This document shows, piece after piece, positions 1 through 5,077 of a stretch of 5,077 nucleotides of DNA. Source of the DNA: Gammaproteobacteria bacterium (GTDB lineage Bacteria; Pseudomonadota; Gammaproteobacteria; Steroidobacterales; BM003); NCBI GenBank assembly GCA_026193125.1, contig JAPHSC010000172.1, forward strand, positions 1-5,077, given 5' to 3'. The notes under the pieces are model-generated. The model made no database searches. It saw nothing but the letters and a program-made list of their open reading frames with translations, and was not told the origin of the DNA. The position numbers were made by a program, and so were the translations under genes. The stretch's first letter is position 1, and each line of letters begins with the position of its first letter.

Positions 1-401
1 CCCATGGCCCGGTGACGCTCGGCATGGTGTCCCGGCGGACGCAGGGCACAGAAGGCGTTGTGAACTTTTCCGCTCAGCACCATGTCGGTGGCCAGGGCTG
101 CGCCGCCGGCGGCCCGCCAGGCCGCCTCCAGGGTGGATGGGTTCATGGAAGTATCGCCGTCTATAAAGGCCAGTCCGTGCCGGGGTGAGTGCTCGGCCAG
201 GTTGTCAATATGGCTGCCAGAATGCACCCGTTCAATTTGCTCTCTTGCAGCCATCGGTGCGTCTGCGTGCAGCAGGAAATCCGATATCCCCAGCCTGAGA
301 AGATGTTCGTGGATGACCCGAAGCCGGTGAGGATTTTCCGGATGACCGGGCAACATTTCATGCTCCGAGAAAATGGAATGTGTAATTAGCGCGGTCGGCA
401 T
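1..401 (-). CDS. Histone deacetylase family protein (partial, N-terminal third)
   Basis: This is a zinc-dependent amidohydrolase of the HDAC / acetoin-utilisation (AcuC/HDAH) superfamily, expected in the cytoplasm. Family members remove acetyl groups from lysine side chains or from polyamines. Translating the minus strand from the ATG at 401-399 gives 133 complete codons, and then the frame runs off the left edge. Visible family signatures are GHPENPHR at residues 19-26, VHS at 59-61, a GDT segment near 82-84 followed by an Ala/Gly-rich helix, and RPPGHHAE at 121-128. The tandem His125-His126 is the general acid/base pair of the family. The zinc ligands (the DxH motif and a later Asp) lie beyond the window. 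The start is supported by a GGAG Shine-Dalgarno (complement of 408-411) six bases upstream. It is divergent from the Pat-like gene, which suggests its substrates include acetylated lysines. A polyamine deacetylase role cannot be excluded from this fragment. Confidence 0.9.
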   Translation of the reverse strand, partial: MPTALITHSIFSEHEMLPGHPENPHRLRVIHEHLLRLGISDFLLHADAPMAAREQIERVHSGSHIDNLAEHSPRHGLAFIDGDTSMNPSTLEAAWRAAGGAALATDMVLSGKVHNAFCALRPPGHHAERHRAM

Positions 402-435
402 TCGGTTCTCCACAAGGACGTGATTGCCAGTTTAA

Positions 436-444
436 TGGGATAAT
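436..444 (+). promoter_or_regulatory. Possible extended -10 promoter for the Pat-like gene
   Basis: Within the 70-base divergent intergenic region, TGGGATAAT resembles an extended -10 element (TGn followed by a hexamer matching TATAAT at five of six positions). It lies about 27 bases upstream of the ATG at 472, giving a leader of roughly 20 bases. No good -35 is seen, as is usual for extended -10 promoters. The same region must also hold the promoter of the deacetylase gene on the other strand, for which I see no convincing hexamers. This is a pattern match only. Confidence 0.3.
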
Positions 445-471
445 TGCGTCGTCCGCCACAAGAGATAAGAA

Positions 472-3174
472 ATGAACGATAATTCCGCCCGATTCGCACC
501 TGATCATGATGTTGCCGCCATTTTCGCCCCTGCCAGCGTTGCCCTTATCGGGGCCAGCGAGCGGGAAGGCTCTCTTGGCACGGTAGTACTGAAGAATTTG
601 CTCAAGGCCCGCTTTCGCGGGCGCCTCTACCCGGTTAATCCCCAGTACAAAAAGGTCCAGGGCCGACGCTGCTTTGCCAGCGTATCGGACTTGCCCAGTG
701 CACCGGACCTGGCCCTGATCGTCACACCGGCCGGGACCGTGCCGAATATCCTGGAGGAGTGCGGACGCATGGGTGTGCGTGGAGCCATCGTCATCTCCGC
801 TGGATTTCGCGAGGCGGGTCCCGAAGGCGTAAAGCTGGAAAAGCGGGCCCTGGCCGCGGCCAGGAAATACGGTCTGCGCTTCCTGGGGCCCAATTGCCTG
901 GGCGTAATGCGTACCGACATAGGTCTCAACGCAACCTTTAGCAACGGCGCAGCAAACAAGGGCCGCATCGCCCTGGTGTCCCAGTCAGGCGCCTTGTGCA
1001 CAGCCATCCTGGACTGGGCCAAGAACAATGGCGTGGGCTTTTCCAGCGTGATTTCCACCGGTATTTCCGCCGACGTAGATTTTGGCGAAATCCTGGATTT
1101 CCTGGTCAGGGATCCGGGCACTGACTCCATCATGCTTTACGTGGAAGGCCTGCACGATGCACGTCGCTTTATGAGCGCGCTTCGGGCTGCTGCCAGGGTC
1201 AAGCCGGTGATCGTAATGAAATCCGGCAGAAATGACGGGGGGTCAAAAGCAGCGGTTTCCCATACCGGCGCCATGGTTGGTTCAGACGACGTGTTTGACA
1301 CGGCGATCAAGCGCGCCGGTTCGGTCAGGGTGTTGAGCTTTGCTGCCTTTTTCGCCGCGGCCCTGACCTTGAATTCAGGCATCAGGACCAACGGTCGCCG
1401 TCTGTGCATTGTTACCAATGGCGGTGGCCCGGCGGTAATCGCCGCCGACAAGGTTCTGGAGATGGGTCTGGAGTTGGCGGAATTGAGCGCACAGAGCGTG
1501 TCTGCACTGGATGCCGTATTGCCGGCAACCTGGTCCAAGGGCAACCCGGTTGATGTAATCGGTGATGCCTCGGCCGAGCGCTACGAACAGGCGCTGAAGA
1601 TTTGTATGGACGATCCCGGTGTGGATGCGGTACTGGCCATCGTGACGCCCCAGGCCATGACCGAGGCATTTGCCGTGGCTGAGAGAGTGGTGGAACTGAA
1701 GAACAATCACCCCAAGGCCTTGTTTACCTGTTGGATGGGTGAGAAATCCGTGGCGACCAGCCGCAAACTTTTCTTTGCCAACAACATACCTTCCTACCGG
1801 GCGCCGGAAAATGCGGTGCTGGCGTTCTCGGCAACGGCGGCTTATCACGCCAACCAGAAATTGCTGCTGCAAGTGCCGGAACCGTTGAGCAAGCAGAAGT
1901 CCCCCGACCTGGAGAGTGCGAAGCTCATTCTCGAGGAGGCCCTGTCCAGGGGTCAGAGCGTGTTGAACGTGGCCGAGTCCAAGGCTCTGCTTGCCTGCTT
2001 TCACGTGCCCATACTCAAGAGCATGCCGGCCAGGCAGGCGCATGAGGCGGTGCTGATCGCCGGGGAGATTGGTTACCCGGTAGCGATGAAAATCTATTCC
2101 TCGGATATTACGCACAAGTCGGATGTGGGCGGTGTGAGGCTGGGCCTGAACAGTGGTCACGAGGTCCGTCAGGCCTACCAGGAAATGCTGGAACGCGTGG
2201 CCAAGGCCTTACCCGACGCGCAGGTTGACGGTGTGGTGATCGAACCCATGTGGCACTCGAAGAGTGGTCGCGAGTTGATGGTGGGCGTGGTGAATGATGC
2301 CGTGTTCGGCCCGGTGATCAGCTTTGGCCTGGGTGGAACCATGGTTGAGATCCTGGGTGATCGAGCATTGGCCATGCCGCCCCTTAACCGTTACCTGGTT
2401 CGGCGCATGATTCGTTCTACCAGGGCCGCCAGGTACCTGGAAAAATTCCGCGGGCTGCCGGCGGCCAACCAGCGGTCTATTGAAGACGCCATACTGCGTG
2501 TCTCCGAAATGGTGTGTGAACTGCCATGGATTGAGGAGATGGATATCAACCCCCTGATCGTGGACGAGAACGGGGTGGTGGCGGTGGATGCCAGAGTGGC
2601 GATACGCAAGGTGGAGGAAAACCAAAGGCCGTATGCCCACATGGCGATCCACCCCTATCCCAGCGCCCTGGCTCATTACTACGACCTGGCAGATGGAACG
2701 CGTTACCTGATCCGCCCCATACGTCCCGAGGACGCCAGGCTGGAGCAGGAACTGATGCACAAGCTCAGCGACCGGACCCGCTTCCTGCGTTTCATGTACG
2801 CGCTCAAGGAACTCACGCCGGCCATGTTGTCGCGTTTCACCCAGATTGACTACGATCGTGAAATGGCACTCATTGCGGTGCGTGAGACGGCGGAAGGAGA
2901 GCAGCAGGTCGGGGTCGCCCGCTACATTATTAATCTTGACGGTGAGGGTTGCGAATTTGCCATCGTGGTGGCGGATGAAATGCAGGGTAAAGGACTGGCC
3001 TCAAGAATGCTGCGAGACCTGATCGACATAGCCACGGCGCGTGGCCTGAAATACATGGATGGCGTCGCCCTGCGCGAAAACAGCAACATGATTCGTCTGG
3101 CCAGGGACCTCGGATTTTCGATCAGCATGGATCCTGACTCGACCGACATGGTGAAGATGCTGCTGGTGTTTTAG
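472..3174 (+). CDS. pat: Pat/PatZ-like bifunctional NDP-forming acyl-CoA synthetase / GNAT lysine acetyltransferase
   Basis: This 900-residue cytoplasmic protein has the layout of E. coli PatZ/YfiQ (886 residues) and Salmonella Pat, which acetylate lysines of metabolic enzymes such as acetyl-CoA synthetase using acetyl-CoA. Domains in order are: a CoA-binding Rossmann fold (about 12-145, GAS at 27-29, LGPNCLG at 138-144); succinyl-CoA-ligase-like domains (about 150-460, SQSGA at 170-174, NGGGP at 316-320); an ATP-grasp domain (about 490-710, GYPVAMK at 534-540, HKSDVGGV at 548-555, GLGGT at 619-623, MDINPL at 690-695); and a GNAT domain (about 740-900, acetyl-CoA loop QGKGLA at 838-843). Glu828 lies in the EFA strand and should match the catalytic Glu809 of Salmonella Pat. 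The TQIDYDREMA block is shared with PatZ. His264 sits in an intact SHTGA motif (263-267), whereas PatZ has an Asn-Thr-Thr-Ala-Gly sequence there, as I recall it. The ATG follows a weak purine-rich ribosome site (461-470), and an in-frame TAA at 466-468 rules out an earlier start. The family call is firm; whether the synthetase half is active is open. Confidence 0.95.
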   Translation: MNDNSARFAPDHDVAAIFAPASVALIGASEREGSLGTVVLKNLLKARFRGRLYPVNPQYKKVQGRRCFASVSDLPSAPDLALIVTPAGTVPNILEECGRMGVRGAIVISAGFREAGPEGVKLEKRALAAARKYGLRFLGPNCLGVMRTDIGLNATFSNGAANKGRIALVSQSGALCTAILDWAKNNGVGFSSVISTGISADVDFGEILDFLVRDPGTDSIMLYVEGLHDARRFMSALRAAARVKPVIVMKSGRNDGGSKAAVSHTGAMVGSDDVFDTAIKRAGSVRVLSFAAFFAAALTLNSGIRTNGRRLCIVTNGGGPAVIAADKVLEMGLELAELSAQSVSALDAVLPATWSKGNPVDVIGDASAERYEQALKICMDDPGVDAVLAIVTPQAMTEAFAVAERVVELKNNHPKALFTCWMGEKSVATSRKLFFANNIPSYRAPENAVLAFSATAAYHANQKLLLQVPEPLSKQKSPDLESAKLILEEALSRGQSVLNVAESKALLACFHVPILKSMPARQAHEAVLIAGEIGYPVAMKIYSSDITHKSDVGGVRLGLNSGHEVRQAYQEMLERVAKALPDAQVDGVVIEPMWHSKSGRELMVGVVNDAVFGPVISFGLGGTMVEILGDRALAMPPLNRYLVRRMIRSTRAARYLEKFRGLPAANQRSIEDAILRVSEMVCELPWIEEMDINPLIVDENGVVAVDARVAIRKVEENQRPYAHMAIHPYPSALAHYYDLADGTRYLIRPIRPEDARLEQELMHKLSDRTRFLRFMYALKELTPAMLSRFTQIDYDREMALIAVRETAEGEQQVGVARYIINLDGEGCEFAIVVADEMQGKGLASRMLRDLIDIATARGLKYMDGVALRENSNMIRLARDLGFSISMDPDSTDMVKMLLVF

Positions 3175-3185
3175 CGCTGCAACCG

Positions 3186-3202
3186 AAAGGGTCTCCCATT
3201 TT
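3186..3202 (+). terminator. Weak candidate terminator after the Pat-like gene
   Basis: Twelve bases after the stop codon, AAAGGG and CCCATTTT can fold around a three-base TCT loop with one bulged A, and the stem runs straight into a short T tract. The stem is short and has only three G-C pairs, so this is at best a weak intrinsic terminator. A second small dyad, TGCCA (3205-3209) with TGGCA (3219-3223), follows without a T run. Confidence 0.2.
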
Positions 3203-3252
3203 GTTGCCACGCACCGGTTGGCACGACAGGCCTGTTGAGGACACAGGAGCAG

Positions 3253-3322
3253 CTTGACAAGGGCCTTGACGCGTCGATTTGTCTTGTCCAGGTACACCAT
3301 TACCCTACCCTGGGTGGGGGGT
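3253..3322. promoter_or_regulatory. Dyad-rich region upstream of the copper genes, possible operator
   Basis: This stretch of the 213-base gap between the Pat-like gene and the DUF2946-type gene carries several small symmetries. They are CTTGACAAG (3253-3261), the perfect palindrome GACGCGTC (3268-3275), the inverted pair GACAAG (3256-3261) with CTTGTC (3283-3288), and a GC-rich imperfect palindrome between ACCC (3302-3305) and GGGT (3319-3322). The last ends just upstream of a plausible promoter. Receptor genes of this type are normally controlled by metal-responsive regulators, but none of these repeats matches an operator that I can name with confidence. Confidence 0.25.
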
Positions 3323-3330
3323 TATCGGTA

Positions 3331-3358
3331 GTGACAGCGCCTTTCAAGTTGGTAAACT
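3331..3358 (+). promoter_or_regulatory. Candidate sigma-70 promoter for the copper gene pair
   Basis: GTGACA (3331-3336, five of six matches to the -35 consensus) and TAAACT (3353-3358, four of six matches to the -10) are separated by 16 bases. Transcription would begin near 3365, giving a leader of about 23 bases before the GTG start at 3388, with the purine-rich AAAGGGA (3374-3380) as ribosome site. It lies immediately downstream of the GC-rich palindrome at 3302-3322, where a regulator could act. Pattern match only. Confidence 0.4.
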
Positions 3359-3387
3359 GGTCCGAGTAACTGGAAAGGGAATTTCTT

Positions 3388-3810
3388 GTGGCCGGATTTC
3401 TGCAACGCGCGCCTGGCATTGTCGTTTGGACGGCCTACGCCTGTTTCGCCGTCAGAATTGTTGTGCCGGCTGGCTATATGCCAGCTCCTCTTAGCAGCGG
3501 CGCGCCATTCATGCTCTGTCACGGTGGCTTCGAGGGCAGATTACTCAGCGCCCTGAATCCGCCGCAAGCCCATCACCATGATCACTCGTCTCAAGGAACG
3601 GGCGAGGATCCGGACAAGCAGAATAGCCATGCGGCCTGGACGCTTTGCCCGATTGGTGCCTTGTTCAGTTCATTCGCAGTCGGCGTGGCCTTGCCAGCGC
3701 TGGCGCCAGTCGATTTTCTATCTGACCCACCTGAATCGTTAGTCAAGAAGCTGGTAGCGATACCGCGGGCATGGCGTCAGCAGATTCGCGCACCCCCCTC
3801 TCTCTCCTGA
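3388..3810 (+). CDS. Small His/Cys-containing membrane-anchored protein, DUF2946-like
   Basis: This 140-residue protein of unknown function is of the DUF2946 type, often found beside TonB-dependent copper receptors. What can be seen: a hydrophobic N-terminal segment (about 10-29) leading into VPAGYMPAPL, the usual opening of this group; Cys44-His45 in a MLCHGG segment; a histidine cluster AHHHDH (61-66); His81 and Cys87 in a second hydrophobic stretch (about 83-107); and a C-terminal RAPP (134-137) resembling the RGPP/RAPP ending of the family. The Cys/His groups are plausible metal ligands, and the protein probably sits in or is anchored to the inner membrane facing the periplasm. The start is a GTG at 3388, seven bases after AAAGGGA. 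It lies 110 bases upstream of the copper receptor on the same strand, so a role in copper handling or delivery is inferred from context and composition, not from known biochemistry. The family assignment is from motif recall. Confidence 0.75.
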   Translation: MAGFLQRAPGIVVWTAYACFAVRIVVPAGYMPAPLSSGAPFMLCHGGFEGRLLSALNPPQAHHHDHSSQGTGEDPDKQNSHAAWTLCPIGALFSSFAVGVALPALAPVDFLSDPPESLVKKLVAIPRAWRQQIRAPPSLS

Positions 3811-3823
3811 ACTGAAAGCAGTT

Positions 3824-3847
3824 GCAGGGCTCCAGAAGGTGCCCTGC
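3824..3847 (+). other. Intergenic stem-loop between the DUF2946-like and copper receptor genes
   Basis: GCAGGGC (3824-3830) and GCCCTGC (3841-3847) form a perfect seven-pair GC-rich stem around a ten-base loop, 14 bases after the upstream stop codon. The trailing bases are only weakly T-rich (GTTTGG), so it is not a classical strong terminator. It may partly stop transcription, mark an RNA-processing or 3'-end stabilising site between the two genes, or have no role. The rest of the 110-base gap shows no gene. Confidence 0.4.
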
Positions 3848-3920
3848 GTTTGGCGTGGTCGTAGCGGCCCCTGATTTGAGGGTCGCATGCGCAACGCTAC
3901 TGGAATTTGCGGAGAGCGAA

Positions 3921-5077
3921 ATGAAACCCCATATTTTGTGGGCCACGACACTGGCCCTCTGGAGCACTGCCGGTCTTGGACAAGACCTGGCAGAGGACGA
4001 AACAGCGCAAGACGGCGCAACCATTGAGGAAATGGTTATTACCGGCGTGCGCACGGATAGGCCGCTTAAGGTAGTTACTGACCCCAAGCTTCCCAGGCAG
4101 CCCCTGCCCGCCCAGGATGGCGCAGACTACCTGAAAACCATTCCTGGTTTCTCGGTTATCCGCAAGGGCGGTACCGGTGGCGACCCCGTGTTCAGGGGCA
4201 TGGCGGGATCGCGTCTTTCCGTCCTGGTGGACGGAGAAGCAATCCTCGGAGGTTGCAGTAACCGGATGGATCCGCCCACTGCCTACATTTACCCCGAGGC
4301 ATTTGATTCGATTGAGGTCATCAAAGGTCCGCAGTCCGTGCAACACGGCCCTGGTCTGTCTGCCGGAGTCGTATTATTCGACCACGACCAGGCAACCGAC
4401 ACAGTACCTGGCTGGAATATGTATGCCAGCGCGCTGGGAGGGAGTTTCGGCCGGCACGGCGAAGTAGTTGACGCCTCCGTGAACAACTCCACCTTTGGCT
4501 TGCAAGGTTCCGCAACCAATGCGGTGCAGGACGATTACCAGGACGGTGACGGGGTCAGCGTGCATTCTGCGTATCAGCGATGGAGCACGCAGCTTACCGG
4601 CGCCTGGACTCCTGGCGAAAACACACGCGTGGAGTTGTCAGGTGCACGTAGTGATGGTGAGGCTGCCTACGCCGACCGGGGTGTGGATGGATCGAAATTC
4701 GCCCGCGACAATTACAGTCTCAAATTCTCGCAGATAAACCTGGGCCCGACCCTGCAATCAATTGATTTTCAGACCTCATATAATTACGTCGATCACGTAA
4801 TGGATAATTACAGTCTGCGCGAGCTCCCCGAGGGTGCGCTGGCCCAGGCAATGAATCCAGACAGGGAGACCACGGGCGCACGCCTGGCCCTGGGTTTGAA
4901 GCCAGGTCCTGCCATGGACCTGGTAATCGGCCTGGATGCCCAGCGCAATATTCATACCACTCGAATGAGCATGAATCAGTTCATGATGCCGTATCAGGAT
5001 ATGGCGCGGGTGCGTGACGCCGAGTTCAACCAGGTCGGCCCGTTTGCAGAGTTTGAATGGGGCCTGGACCAAGGACA
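3921..5077 (+). CDS. oprC: TonB-dependent copper receptor, OprC/NosA family (partial, N-terminal)
   Basis: This outer-membrane TonB-dependent transporter takes up copper using energy passed from the inner-membrane TonB-ExbBD complex. 385 codons are present, and the frame is open to the right edge; Pseudomonas OprC is about 720 residues, so roughly half is missing. The N-terminus is a signal peptide (about 1-20, cleavage likely after Gly20), followed by an acidic linker and a TonB-box-like EEMVITG (36-42). The plug domain (about 60-160) contains DYLKTIPGFSVIRKGG, FRGMAGSRL and VIKGPQSV, characteristic of the copper-receptor subfamily. Cys112 and Met116 form the CxxxM motif inside GGCSNRMDPP, and His292 and Met294 form HxM. 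These match Cys143/Met147 and His323/Met325 of P. aeruginosa OprC as I recall them, with the same Cys-to-His spacing of 180 residues. A Met-rich stretch follows at 345-361. The ATG at 3921 is preceded by GGAGAG (3911-3916). There is no N-terminal signalling extension, so regulation through a FecR-type pathway is unlikely. Confidence 0.95.
   Translation, partial: MKPHILWATTLALWSTAGLGQDLAEDETAQDGATIEEMVITGVRTDRPLKVVTDPKLPRQPLPAQDGADYLKTIPGFSVIRKGGTGGDPVFRGMAGSRLSVLVDGEAILGGCSNRMDPPTAYIYPEAFDSIEVIKGPQSVQHGPGLSAGVVLFDHDQATDTVPGWNMYASALGGSFGRHGEVVDASVNNSTFGLQGSATNAVQDDYQDGDGVSVHSAYQRWSTQLTGAWTPGENTRVELSGARSDGEAAYADRGVDGSKFARDNYSLKFSQINLGPTLQSIDFQTSYNYVDHVMDNYSLRELPEGALAQAMNPDRETTGARLALGLKPGPAMDLVIGLDAQRNIHTTRMSMNQFMMPYQDMARVRDAEFNQVGPFAEFEWGLDQG

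Noticed and set aside
82..330. 82-codon plus-strand open frame at the left edge
   Set aside because: It is antisense to the HDAC-family coding sequence, whose conserved motifs read cleanly on the minus strand.
1375..2160. Long 261-codon minus-strand open frame inside the Pat-like gene
   Set aside because: It lies entirely antisense to a clearly conserved domain region, has a low-complexity His/Gln/Arg-rich translation with no recognisable domain, and is typical of shadow frames in GC-rich genes. The same applies to the minus-strand frames at 627-1133, 1137-1544 and 2209-2760.
3001..3300. 99-codon minus-strand frame reaching into the spacer after the Pat-like gene
   Set aside because: About 60 percent of it is antisense to the conserved GNAT domain, and the spacer part shows no recognisable protein. 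The spacer is better read as non-coding.
3254..3331. Possible 25-codon leader peptide starting with TTG after AGGAG (3245-3249)
   Set aside because: The ribosome-site spacing is only four bases, the start is a rare TTG, the frame would begin upstream of the best promoter candidate, and the peptide shows no run of regulatory codons or metal-binding residues.
3897..4346. 149-codon minus-strand open frame over the receptor start
   Set aside because: It is antisense to the signal peptide and plug of the copper receptor, whose protein family match is unambiguous. No ribosome site or domain supports the reverse frame.

Overview
This looks like a piece of a gammaproteobacterial chromosome with moderately high GC. 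The closest matches I recognise are Pat/PatZ-type protein acetyltransferases and OprC/NosA-type copper receptors, both typical of Pseudomonas-like and marine gammaproteobacteria. I cannot assign a genus. There are no RNA genes, CRISPR arrays, IS elements or phage genes here. Nothing in the base composition suggests recent transfer.

The left half concerns protein acylation. Bases 1-401 hold the N-terminal third of a histone-deacetylase-family amidohydrolase on the minus strand, cut by the window edge. A 70-base divergent intergenic region separates it from a complete 900-codon plus-strand gene (472-3174). That gene encodes a Pat/PatZ-like protein: an NDP-forming acyl-CoA synthetase module fused to a C-terminal GNAT acetyltransferase. 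The likely picture, which is inference, is a lysine-acetylation writer beside its eraser, comparable in logic to acuA/acuC of Bacillus. Unlike E. coli PatZ, this protein keeps the SHTGA phosphohistidine motif of active acyl-CoA synthetases.

The right half concerns copper. After about 213 non-coding bases rich in small dyad symmetries comes a small His/Cys-containing membrane-anchored protein of DUF2946 type (3388-3810). It is followed 110 bases later by the start of a TonB-dependent copper receptor (3921 to the window end, truncated). The receptor keeps the CxxxM and HxM residues known to bind copper in Pseudomonas OprC, at the same separation. The two genes are co-oriented and probably form a copper-uptake or copper-handling unit that runs beyond the window.

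I found no wholly new system. The points most worth following are the divergent acetylase/deacetylase pair, the retained catalytic histidine in the Pat-like protein, and the small His-rich partner of the copper receptor.
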